A stretch of 64,000 bases of DNA, from positions 310,001 through 374,000 of the forward strand of contig JAEZOB010000042.1 of assembly GCA_023414355.1 (NCBI GenBank), given 5' to 3'. Source of the stretch: Bacillota bacterium (GTDB lineage Bacteria > Bacillota > Clostridia > Lachnospirales > Lachnospiraceae). The position numbers and the translations under genes were made by a program. Position 1 is the stretch's first letter. Every line of letters begins with the position of its first letter. Below the pieces are notes generated by a model that saw nothing but the letters and a program-made list of their open reading frames with translations, did no database searches and was not told the DNA's origin. Positions 50,161 through 58,667 of the stretch are shown one piece after another.

Positions 50161-52695
50161 TCATTCACCCGAAGAATGCCAAGACAGAACCTTTCCGGTA
50201 TAGGAACGGGAATTTTTCATAATATCTTCCGGTGTTCCCTGTGCAACAATTTCACCGCCCTGTTTTCCTCCTTCCGGGCCGAGGTCTATGACCCAGTCGG
50301 ATTCCATAATCATTTCAATATGATGTTCAATCACGATTACGCTATTCCCCAGTTTAACAAGACGATCAAAGATCTGTACCAATCTATTTGCATCGTGCGG
50401 ATGAAGACCGGTCGTCGGTTCATCAAACAGGTACAATACATTTCCACCACCACCGGTAGAAAGCTCCTTCGCCAACTTCAGACGCTGCGCTTCTCCGCCG
50501 GATAAAGTGGCTGTGGATTGTCCTAATCCCAGATAGCCCAAGCCTACATCCTGAAGAATCTGTAACTTTGAAGTAATACTCTCCTCACCGACAAATAGCT
50601 CCAAAGCCTCATCAATACTTAATTCCAGAATATCTGAGATATTGTATCCTCTGTATTTCACATTCAGTACCTGTTTCTGATACCTCTTACCTCTACAGAT
50701 CGGACAAATCACCTCCACATCCGGCAGAAAATTCATGGAGACGGACAGCTTTCCGGTACCCTGGCATTTTTCACAGCGTCCGCCCGGCACATTATAGGAG
50801 AAGTGCTTCGCTGTAAGTCCCTGGCGAATTGTCTCAGGTAAAGCGGCAAATAAATCTCGGATGTCGGTGAAAAGATCTGTATAGGTCGCCGCATTGGATC
50901 TGTTGGAGCGTCCGATGGACTGCTGATTAATAATAACCACACCATTAAGCTGATCCAATCCGGAAATCAAGGAAGTCCTATTCTTCTTCGGCTGGTTGAA
51001 GTATGCTTCGCAGGCGGCAGCGAGACTTCCGAAAATCAGACTTGACTTCCCGCTGCCGGAGACTCCGGTCACTGTGACAAATCGTTTCAGAGGGATCGCA
51101 ACATTGATGTTCTTTAAGTTATTGATATCTGCATTTCTGATCTCTAGATACTCAGCGTTCTCACAGGGAAGCTTTTCGCGCTTTGCCTGATAGAAACTGC
51201 TTTGCAGATATCTGCCTGTGATCGAGTCCTTGCAACTCATAATCTCAGAAACATCACCGCAGGCAACAACACTACCTCCCTGTCTCCCCGCACCCGGGCC
51301 GAAGTCAACAATATAGTCTGCGGCTTTCATGATTTCGGTATCATGCTCGATGACAAGAACCGTATTTCCCATATCCCGAAGTCTCTTTAATACCTCTATG
51401 ATTTTTCCTGTATCACGTGAATGCAGACCAGAGGTCGGTTCATCCAGTACATAGAGAACACCGGTAAGACCGCTTCCCAGTACCCCGGCCAGCTTGATCC
51501 GCTGACTTTCTCCGGCAGATAAGGAAGCTGCAGGCTGGTCTAGGTTCAGATACCCGGAACCTGCATCAATAATCCGGGCTATTCTGCTTGTCAGATCCTC
51601 AGCTACCTGCTGGACAACACTCCAGGCTTCCTCTGAAACAGTGACCGGAAGCAGACTCAACCATTCTTTGACATCAACTAGAGACATAGATAAAAGCTCT
51701 TTAATATTTTTGCCTCCGACTTTTACCTCCAATATTTCTGCCCGATAGCGAATTCCATGGCATTCAGGACATTCCTGACGGATCAGAAACTTTTCGAGTT
51801 TCTGTCTTGCACCTGCAGTATTGCTTTCAGCATATCTGCGCATCAGATTTGTGACAACCCCTTCAAACCTTCCTTCCGGTACAGTTTTAGGCGGAGTGAT
51901 ATCGGGAAATCGCTTCTGAAACTGTCTGCTCAGCACACCGTGTAAAAGCAGATCCATCTGCACCTCATTATATTCACCGATCGGTGTATCGATATCCATC
52001 TCAAAGCCATAATACTTTGCAGCCTGTATGATAGAAGCACCGTATCTGTCGATATAAACCTGATCCCAGCCGGAAATAGCGAATTCCCGTATACTCTTGG
52101 AATGATCCATCAAAAGCTTCACATCCGGTGAATTTACAACTCCGATTCCACGACACAGTGCACATGCTCCTTGCGGTTTATTAAAGGAGAAATGACTGGC
52201 TGTCAGCTCAAACACCTGCTTACCGCAATGAGGGCATGGAAGGGTCTGCTCATAAAGCTCATTTTCCTCCCCCTCCTCTTCTGAAAGCTCCGAATAAGCC
52301 TCAAAAGCGCTTTCACAGTAATTCTGAGTTATACTTTTACCGCAATGCGGACAGGGTCTCTCACCAAGCTTCGCAAACAGGACCCGAAGATAGGAAGATA
52401 TTTCCGTCACTGTACCCACCGTCGAGCGGGGATTATGATTCGATTGGTGTTGCGTGATTGAGATTGCCGGCGACAAGCCCTCAATTCGGTCTACCCTCGG
52501 CCTGCTACCGATATCCATGGTCATACCCATGGATTCCATGTACTGACGCTGACATTCCCTTTGCAGGGTTTCCAGCGCCAGTGTCGATTTTCCGCTGCCG
52601 GATACCCCGGTGAATACGATCAGCTTATTCTTGGGAAGCTGTACGTCAATATTCTTCAAATTATTTTCTTTGGCACCTATGATGTTGATATACAT
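50161..52695 (-). CDS. UvrA-like ABC ATPase (short UvrA paralogue)
   Basis: The protein has 844 residues and two ABC ATPase halves: Walker A GVSGSGKST (near 30) and GVSGSGKSS (near 530), signatures LSAGESQRIKLAG and LSGGEAQRLKLAK, and Walker B YVLDEPTSGLH and YLFDEPTTGLH. CPHCGK and CEKCQGTGK...CPICRGKRY zinc modules are present. At 844 residues it is about 100 shorter than housekeeping UvrA and resembles UvrA2/DrrC-type paralogues, some of which protect against DNA-binding drugs. It is downstream of the glycosyltransferase and beta-helix genes. RBS AAGGAGTG. Confidence 0.9.
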   Translation of the reverse strand: MYINIIGAKENNLKNIDVQLPKNKLIVFTGVSGSGKSTLALETLQRECQRQYMESMGMTMDIGSRPRVDRIEGLSPAISITQHQSNHNPRSTVGTVTEISSYLRVLFAKLGERPCPHCGKSITQNYCESAFEAYSELSEEEGEENELYEQTLPCPHCGKQVFELTASHFSFNKPQGACALCRGIGVVNSPDVKLLMDHSKSIREFAISGWDQVYIDRYGASIIQAAKYYGFEMDIDTPIGEYNEVQMDLLLHGVLSRQFQKRFPDITPPKTVPEGRFEGVVTNLMRRYAESNTAGARQKLEKFLIRQECPECHGIRYRAEILEVKVGGKNIKELLSMSLVDVKEWLSLLPVTVSEEAWSVVQQVAEDLTSRIARIIDAGSGYLNLDQPAASLSAGESQRIKLAGVLGSGLTGVLYVLDEPTSGLHSRDTGKIIEVLKRLRDMGNTVLVIEHDTEIMKAADYIVDFGPGAGRQGGSVVACGDVSEIMSCKDSITGRYLQSSFYQAKREKLPCENAEYLEIRNADINNLKNINVAIPLKRFVTVTGVSGSGKSSLIFGSLAAACEAYFNQPKKNRTSLISGLDQLNGVVIINQQSIGRSNRSNAATYTDLFTDIRDLFAALPETIRQGLTAKHFSYNVPGGRCEKCQGTGKLSVSMNFLPDVEVICPICRGKRYQKQVLNVKYRGYNISDILELSIDEALELFVGEESITSKLQILQDVGLGYLGLGQSTATLSGGEAQRLKLAKELSTGGGGNVLYLFDEPTTGLHPHDANRLVQIFDRLVKLGNSVIVIEHHIEMIMESDWVIDLGPEGGKQGGEIVAQGTPEDIMKNSRSYTGKVLSWHSSGE

Positions 52696-52783
52696 ACCTG
52701 TTCACTCCTTATATTCTTTATAATAAGGCTAATATAAATCACAGATAAAGTCTGGTGTTAAAATGGAGGGTTTTGAAACTATA

Positions 52784-54451
52784 TTACTTTACGATTTTTA
52801 AATCTCCGGATTGATTGCCTATCAGCTTTAGGATAAATTCTCTCCCTTTATCAATCATAACAGGCTGTCCTTCCCACAAAGCAAAGGCACCCTTTTTATT
52901 CTGCACAAAGACATTATTCGAGAACTTCGCCGGGTTAGTTTTATTTATCATTGATTCTAGCAGGATATCCCTAGATAAGTAAAACACATTATTCTTAATA
53001 TATATCCCTTTATTTCTGTTTTCACAGGTCCAGAAATTCATACTGACTGCTTTTTGATCTCCATTACCATAGAAAGCCATCTCTTGGTGATAGCTCCAAC
53101 CGTAGCCTATATTCAGAATATAGTTATCCTTTACCATGATATCAGAAAATACATATTTATTTTTGCTTTCAGAATAGTCCATCCAGCAATCCGTAATAAG
53201 CACACCGCTTCCACAGCGCTCTATCAGATTTCCTGACATGAGGTTATCCTCAAAGGTACGATTAAGGGCCTTTTCCCCTGGCAATTCCATCACTATTCCG
53301 CCATCATAGCTGTCATGTAGATAATTATTAATTACTGCACCATCAGACACCTCAAAATTAATACATTCACCAGAGAAGAACACCTCACCCTTCTTCCCAT
53401 AGTAATGTGTACATCCTCCGCCAAAGGCAACCTCGCAATTCTGTATCACGGCTCCGTCTCCGCAATGCAGACTATCATTACCTCGTGGGGCTATCCCGCC
53501 ATGCGCAAAATACTTCACACATAGATTATCTACAACACATTTTTTATCATATCCTATCTGTGGAGCATACCCCTGTACTTCAGAAGTCAGGAATTCTATC
53601 TGATTGAAGATATCACCGGGATTTCCCTGATCGCATCTTAAATAAAGTTCTCCTTTTGTCATAATATCATACTTGTTGATAGGAGCTTCATATCCGGATA
53701 AATCTATCATGTTAAAGAATGAAAGATTATTATGTAACGCTTGAGTAATCTGAAAGCTTTTCTTATGGTTGTTCTTAGTAACATAACGAGTACCATCCCA
53801 CCATGCTGAAACCTTAGAAGCCCATTTTGTATCCTCATTAAATACAATAAGACCGCAATCCGGCATATCTTTATAGTATTTCCATATCTTCTCACCATGC
53901 TTACCCTGATGATGCAATATCCATTTATCAGCTCCGACACCGCTCTCGGGAGAGCCATAGATTCTTGGTTTATTTCCTGTTCCATAGGCTGAATAGGTAA
54001 CTCCCTCTAAGCATTGAAGTGCTTCTCTCCATATTCCTCCACGTTCAAAGAAAACTGCATCTCCCGGTTTGAGGTCCGCTTCATTTACCTTCTTCAAAGT
54101 AGACCATGCCGTTTCCACAGTTAATCCGTCATTTGAATCGTTACCATTGAGTGACACATAATATGCATCTCCGGTGTAGGTCTTACCCGGGATATATTCA
54201 TCCCCCTTAACAATGGTGGTACTACTGCTTAGAATACTCTGTTTCCGTTGATCCGCTGATTTCAGAAACTGCTTTATCCAATCATTATTTGTTAATTTCG
54301 TCTCAGAGTTTTGTTTTTCTGTTTTTGAAGTGGTGCTTGCCAATACTACCAGCGTAATATGATCGCTGATTAGTAGGGAAAATAACAGACATGCTATAAA
54401 TGCACCCAGACATTTTATTATATTCGATTTATATAGTAAGGTTTTTTTCAT
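52784..54451 (-). CDS. Secreted right-handed beta-helix protein
   Basis: The protein has 555 residues from ATG 54451 (MKKTLLYKSN), nine bases after GGAGG. A signal sequence or anchor (about 10-35) precedes a polar linker and then a parallel beta-helix with the entry motif YYVSLNGNDSNDGLTVETAW and many N-rich coils (NNYLHDSYDGG, DNLMSGNLIERCGSG). Such proteins are polysaccharide lyases, epimerases or adhesins; no catalytic set is certain. It starts 31 bp after the glycosyltransferase gene and probably acts on a surface glycan. Confidence 0.82.
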   Translation of the reverse strand: MKKTLLYKSNIIKCLGAFIACLLFSLLISDHITLVVLASTTSKTEKQNSETKLTNNDWIKQFLKSADQRKQSILSSSTTIVKGDEYIPGKTYTGDAYYVSLNGNDSNDGLTVETAWSTLKKVNEADLKPGDAVFFERGGIWREALQCLEGVTYSAYGTGNKPRIYGSPESGVGADKWILHHQGKHGEKIWKYYKDMPDCGLIVFNEDTKWASKVSAWWDGTRYVTKNNHKKSFQITQALHNNLSFFNMIDLSGYEAPINKYDIMTKGELYLRCDQGNPGDIFNQIEFLTSEVQGYAPQIGYDKKCVVDNLCVKYFAHGGIAPRGNDSLHCGDGAVIQNCEVAFGGGCTHYYGKKGEVFFSGECINFEVSDGAVINNYLHDSYDGGIVMELPGEKALNRTFEDNLMSGNLIERCGSGVLITDCWMDYSESKNKYVFSDIMVKDNYILNIGYGWSYHQEMAFYGNGDQKAVSMNFWTCENRNKGIYIKNNVFYLSRDILLESMINKTNPAKFSNNVFVQNKKGAFALWEGQPVMIDKGREFILKLIGNQSGDLKIVK

Positions 54452-54482
54452 TGCTGCCTTCCTCCAGTCCTTCTCTTTTGAA

Positions 54483-55730
54483 TTATGATAGTATCGTCTT
54501 CTGTTCAATCACTGTTATTGCATTTTCTACACCATCTTCGGCACAGATTAATGTACCAACTCTTTTTACTTGTTCGATCATATTCCGGTTCTGAGTTGCT
54601 TCAAGAATCGCCGCCGTCAGATTATCCGCTGTCAGCTTCTTTCTCATAATCGGTTTCGGCCCTAATCCCTGCTTATAGATACAGCTTCCCCAGAAAGGCT
54701 GATCACCTCCGAAGGGAATGATAATATTAGGAACCTTTGCTCGTATCGCAGCCGCAGTCGTTCCGGCACCACCGTGATGCGCCACAGCCGAAACCCGCTC
54801 GAAAAGCCATTCATGCGGTACATAGTCAATCTGCATAACCGTGTCAGGTAATGTAACATCCTTTAAATCACCCCAACCAGCCGAGAATATCCCTCTTTGC
54901 TTCGTTCGTTTCAAGCTTTCCAGTACAATGGATAAGGCCTGGTCAAAATTACCGCCGACAGCGCTTCCAAAACCTATGTAGATTGGTTTCTCTCCTGTTG
55001 CAAGGAACTCGACGAGCTTTTGATCCGGCTGGTAGTCCACGCCATCATCATTAATCCAAAAGCCTGTGATATACTTTTCCTTACCATATTCATGCGGCCT
55101 GTGCGAAAGGAAGGAGCTGTAGGCATAAATAGAGGGTATTTCTCTGCCATGCAGATATCGATAGGGAAAGGCAAAGGGTTTGATTTTATCTAGTCCCAGT
55201 TCGACACGCCAATCATTCAGCAGCTTTCTAGTTACATGGGACCATAGCCTATCACCAAGCCAAAAAGTCAATCGATTGTAGGGTGCTCCAAAGGGCAACA
55301 TCGGTGCAGTCATTGCCGGAAATTCACTCGTTGGATCCAGTGGACAGAAATTCACACGAAAGCACGGTATCCCGTACTTGTCAGCGACATGCCAGGCTAC
55401 ACCGCCTAAAGTCGAATAAAGAATTGCATCCATTCCGATACAAGCCTGTTCGATATCTGATAAGAATTGCTTTTTCACCGGATTTAACAGTTTCTCTAGG
55501 TTTCTGAAATACTCAAGCGAAGAGACCTGTTCCCCGACCAGCAGCCGGATTACCTCAACAGCATCCCCCGCAAGCGGTCGAAACTCGAACCCATTCGTTA
55601 CTATGAATTCCTTAAACTTGATAAAGGTGGTGATTCTCACCCGATGTCCTCTCTTTTGCAAGCCCTTTCCCAGTGCAATAAAAGGCTTCACATCCCCCAA
55701 TGATCCAATCGTAATGATCCCATAGTTCAT
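54483..55730 (-). CDS. GT1 family glycosyltransferase (UGT/sterol-glucosyltransferase-like)
   Basis: The 415-residue protein has a GT-B fold: N-terminal MNYGIITIGSLGDVKPFIALGKGL, C-terminal YIGFGSAVGG, YVPHEWLFERVSAVAHHGGAGTTAAAIR and PFGGDQPFWG. The HHGGAGTT loop binds the nucleotide sugar. Relatives glycosylate macrolides, flavonoids, sterols or lipids. With the downstream beta-helix and UvrA-like genes it could serve glycolipid or natural-product modification. RBS GGAGGGG precedes ATG 55730. Confidence 0.88.
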   Translation of the reverse strand: MNYGIITIGSLGDVKPFIALGKGLQKRGHRVRITTFIKFKEFIVTNGFEFRPLAGDAVEVIRLLVGEQVSSLEYFRNLEKLLNPVKKQFLSDIEQACIGMDAILYSTLGGVAWHVADKYGIPCFRVNFCPLDPTSEFPAMTAPMLPFGAPYNRLTFWLGDRLWSHVTRKLLNDWRVELGLDKIKPFAFPYRYLHGREIPSIYAYSSFLSHRPHEYGKEKYITGFWINDDGVDYQPDQKLVEFLATGEKPIYIGFGSAVGGNFDQALSIVLESLKRTKQRGIFSAGWGDLKDVTLPDTVMQIDYVPHEWLFERVSAVAHHGGAGTTAAAIRAKVPNIIIPFGGDQPFWGSCIYKQGLGPKPIMRKKLTADNLTAAILEATQNRNMIEQVKRVGTLICAEDGVENAITVIEQKTILS

Positions 55731-55801
55731 AAATGCCCCTCCTATCCCCTATCCGAGAATATTTTACATTTTAATAACCATACCCTTTCCATAGTCAAGT
55801 G

Positions 55802-55849
55802 ATTTGTGCAGTGCACAAATTGCTGTGTGAAAAACTTATCTTTCACACA
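55802..55849. promoter_or_regulatory. Two adjacent palindromes upstream of the glycosyltransferase gene
   Basis: ATTTGTGCAGTGCACAAAT (55802-55820) is a perfect 9-base dyad; TGTGTGAAA and TTTCACACA (55824-55849) form a second hairpin. They lie between the DMT gene end and a possible TTGACT promoter element at about 55794-55799 for the glycosyltransferase, so could be operators or the DMT terminator. Confidence 0.6.
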
Positions 55850-55898
55850 ATTTCCTGATCAGAAATAAAATGTAATTGATAGAAACAGCATATACCTT

Positions 55899-56780
55899 TC
55901 AAATCGATTTCGTCAATTGTGACCGTATTAATTTCTTATTTTGTGAGAACAGTACCTGAAAAATTCCGCTTTCCGTCAGTAAACCGACGATCAGAATTGC
56001 CGTACCGATATAAAACTTCGTACTGACCCGATCACCAAACAGAATGCCGATCACAACGGTAAAGGGGATCTTCAGGTATGAGACCAAGCTGCCCTTGATT
56101 GCGGAAATCCTGCTGTAGCTGCTTGTCATCAGCCATTGGGCAAGAAAGGAGGATCCACCGATAGCAAGAAGAAGGAGGAACTGAAGTAGCCCCGGTTTCA
56201 GTTGATTTACTGAGGAGAAAGGTGCAAAGACAAGCCCAAATATACAGGCTGACATATAGACAATGGCCGGATGCTCCTTTTCACTGGAACGCTTGGTATA
56301 ATGAATTGCAATGCCCATAATCAGGCCGCTGAACACTCCTATGATATCTCCCGCCAAGGAGTATTTGCCACCATCATAGAATATGATCGTCACCCCCATC
56401 AAACAGAGCATCATACTGATCATATTTACCAACTTCATACGCTCTTTATTTAAAAGAAAACCCAATAGAGCGACAAAGATCACATATAAGTTATTCATCA
56501 GTGTTGCTCTGGCACTACCCGTTTTTTCAATCGCGAGATAAAAAAGGATCATAGAGACGGAACCGGCAACACCTCGTATCACCCATGCCTTTTTATCACT
56601 CACTCGAAATGCTTTTTTCGAAAATAGCAATACTGCCAATCCTAATATGACACCTATGATAAATCTGGTAACAGAAATAAAATAACTATTAAAGCTGTCG
56701 GAAACTAATTTCACCAGTACAGCACTTAAGGAGAAGAACATACTGGATGCTATCATATAACAAATACCCTTCAATTTCAT
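55899..56780 (-). CDS. DMT/EamA family transporter
   Basis: The 293-residue protein has ten membrane helices in two EamA repeats (AVLVKLVSDSFNSYFISVTRFIIG; EKTGSARATLMNNLYVIFVALLGFLLNKERM). Members export or import amino acids, vitamins or their derivatives. It is divergent from a MocR-type regulator, a pairing that usually means the regulator controls the transporter in response to an amine or PLP-related ligand. Confidence 0.9.
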   Translation of the reverse strand: MKLKGICYMIASSMFFSLSAVLVKLVSDSFNSYFISVTRFIIGVILGLAVLLFSKKAFRVSDKKAWVIRGVAGSVSMILFYLAIEKTGSARATLMNNLYVIFVALLGFLLNKERMKLVNMISMMLCLMGVTIIFYDGGKYSLAGDIIGVFSGLIMGIAIHYTKRSSEKEHPAIVYMSACIFGLVFAPFSSVNQLKPGLLQFLLLLAIGGSSFLAQWLMTSSYSRISAIKGSLVSYLKIPFTVVIGILFGDRVSTKFYIGTAILIVGLLTESGIFQVLFSQNKKLIRSQLTKSI

Positions 56781-56795
56781 AGCTGTTGCACCTCT

Positions 56796-56886
56796 CTGTA
56801 TCGATATGGTATAATTGATTTAATACAGATAAGAGTTTACCTGTCCAGGCGTAGGATATCAATGTATATTTCATCATTCTGTATCG
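56796..56886. promoter_or_regulatory. Repeated CTGTATCG boxes in the DMT/MocR divergent region
   Basis: CTGTATCG occurs at 56796-56803 and 56879-56886 in the same orientation, and the inverted partner ATACAG at 56823-56828. Spaced direct and inverted boxes are typical of MocR binding, which wraps DNA. Expected target of the MocR protein. Confidence 0.6.
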
Positions 56887-56904
56887 CTACAGTTAGGAGA
56901 ATCT

Positions 56905-58290
56905 ATGGAAAATCGCTATGAAGATGTAAAAGAATATATTGTAGAACAGATGAAATCATCCAGGATGAAACCCGGTGCCAAGCTGCCATCAGTCAGAGAA
57001 CTTGCGAAGCAATGTCAGGTCTGTAATTCGACTGTCGTAAATGCATACAGAAAATTAGAGCAGGAAAACATCATCTATTCTATGCCCAAAAGCGGATATT
57101 ATGCTATGAAGCCCAGAAACACAGATATTGTACCTGATAATTCCTCTATCATCGAGCTTTCAAAAGCAACCCCGGCTCACGATCTATTGCCCTATCACAA
57201 ATTTCGCAATTGTATTAATCAGGCTATCGACTCCTATGGGGGAGCCCTCTTCATTTATTCGAATCCTCAGGGTTTTGAAGGTTTGAGAAATACTCTTGTA
57301 AAGTATTATGGACAAGAGCAGATTTTTACCTCCGAAAGTAATATGGTTATTACGGCTGGTACCTATCAGGCTCTCTTGATCCTAGTCAAAATGCCATTTC
57401 CGAACGGAAATTCCAATATTCTCGTTGAACAGCCTACTTATTCCGGTATGCTAAGACTTATGAAGCTGGAGAATAGTAACGTAATCGGCATAGAAAGAGA
57501 TGTGAATGGGATTGACCTTGATCGGCTGGAGACCATATTCCGGAGCGGAAACGTGAAATTTTTCTATTTGATGCCTCGCTTTCAGAATCCCACCGGTTTC
57601 TCCTATCCCAAAGAACAAAAGCTAAAAATACTTGCGCTGGCAGCCAAATATAATGTGTATATCGTCGAAGATGATTATCTTGCAGACCTCGAAACAGATC
57701 CAAAAAATGATTCTCTGTTTGCAATGAGTCAGATGCCTAATATTATCTATATCCGAAGCTTTTCCAAATCATTGCTGCCGGGCATTCGCGTGGCTTCGGT
57801 GATCCTGCCCGAGCTGCTCGTAAATGATTTTATTACTTATAAAAAGCTTTGTGATATCGGTAACTCCAATTTAAATCAGGCTGCCCTCGAATTATTTATC
57901 AATTCAGGGATGCTGGAAAAGCATTGCAGGGATATCAGAAATGAATATGAAATCAGAATGGCTGAAATGGAGCGATTTACCGAGACAGCCTCCCTGTTGG
58001 GGTTGGAATTATTCGTACCCCATACCGGATTCTTCTGTTATCTGACCTTGCCAAAGGAGATCAGTAGCAACAGACTGATGGGATTATTAAAGATAAATCA
58101 GATTGCTATGGCAGGGACACAGGATATGTATATCCCCTGTTTCTTCAAGGATAATTCTTTAAGAATCGGCCTTTGCTGTCTTGATCAGCATACGATCAGC
58201 CAAAGCATCCGAAAAACCTTTGAGTGTATCGAAAAAGTTATGAATTCTGCTCAGATGAGCTTACAGCATGAAGATATATTGATCCAATAG
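56905..58290 (+). CDS. MocR-type regulator (GntR helix-turn-helix fused to aminotransferase)
   Basis: The 461-residue protein has a GntR winged helix (1-75: KLPSVRELAKQCQVCNSTVVNAYRKLEQENIIY) and a fold type I aminotransferase-like domain (about 100-450). The latter has the PLP lysine in IRSFSKSLLPGIRVASV, VEDDYLADLE and a FQNPTGFSYP loop. MocR proteins bind PLP and sense an amine ligand. TTAGGAG precedes ATG 56905. It is divergent from the DMT transporter, its likely target. Confidence 0.92.
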   Translation: MENRYEDVKEYIVEQMKSSRMKPGAKLPSVRELAKQCQVCNSTVVNAYRKLEQENIIYSMPKSGYYAMKPRNTDIVPDNSSIIELSKATPAHDLLPYHKFRNCINQAIDSYGGALFIYSNPQGFEGLRNTLVKYYGQEQIFTSESNMVITAGTYQALLILVKMPFPNGNSNILVEQPTYSGMLRLMKLENSNVIGIERDVNGIDLDRLETIFRSGNVKFFYLMPRFQNPTGFSYPKEQKLKILALAAKYNVYIVEDDYLADLETDPKNDSLFAMSQMPNIIYIRSFSKSLLPGIRVASVILPELLVNDFITYKKLCDIGNSNLNQAALELFINSGMLEKHCRDIRNEYEIRMAEMERFTETASLLGLELFVPHTGFFCYLTLPKEISSNRLMGLLKINQIAMAGTQDMYIPCFFKDNSLRIGLCCLDQHTISQSIRKTFECIEKVMNSAQMSLQHEDILIQ

Positions 58291-58351
58291 GTTAGAAATA
58301 CTCGACCAATAGAATTGAGAATACACACAGCAGCAGAGTCTTTGTAAAAAT

Positions 58352-58388
58352 GTAGGGTCTTTGTAAAAGCTAATTACAAAGGCCCTAC
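58352..58388 (-). terminator. Terminator between mocR and the ABC operon
   Basis: GTAGGGTCTTTGTAA pairs with TTACAAAGGCCCTAC. Leftward reading is followed by ATTTTTAC, so it ends the ABC-small protein operon; it may also stop mocR. Confidence 0.65.
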
Positions 58389-58424
58389 TGTCGGTGCAAC
58401 CACTTCTCGGTAGTAATCGGTTAA

Positions 58425-58553
58425 TTATATCATTCCACTATGCATTTCTTTGATAGACGGTATAAAATAATTCACAGACAAGTGTAATAATAACAATGCT
58501 GCCATCGTACACACCACAATAATTAAAATCTTTTTCATCTTTTTACTCATCAT
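58425..58553 (-). CDS. 42-residue membrane protein downstream of the FtsX-type exporter
   Basis: ATG 58553 follows AAGGAG by six to eight bases and the frame ends at TAA 58425. The product is MMSKKMKKILIIVVCTMAAL then LLLHLSVNYFIPSIKEMHSGMI: a basic N-terminus, one helix of about 20 residues and a short polar tail. It has a good start site and lies 114 bp after the permease gene. It could be a regulatory subunit of the transporter or an independent small membrane protein. Confidence 0.65.
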   Translation of the reverse strand: MMSKKMKKILIIVVCTMAALLLLHLSVNYFIPSIKEMHSGMI

Positions 58554-58582
58554 TTCTATCTCCTTATTTTCATAAAATATTT

Positions 58583-58620
58583 GTTTACCGTGTGACTTTT
58601 TGATTACCCTGCGACTTTTA
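58583..58620. promoter_or_regulatory. 19-bp direct repeat upstream of the small membrane protein gene
   Basis: GTTTACCGTGTGACTTTTT (58583-58601) is followed directly by GATTACCCTGCGACTTTTA (58602-58620). Tandem half-sites near two helical turns apart resemble response-regulator sites. They lie between the permease and the small gene, hinting at a separate promoter. Confidence 0.5.
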
Positions 58621-58667
58621 TTGACGGGTTTCTATTTGTCTTATTAGTCAAGGAATCGGATGGAACC

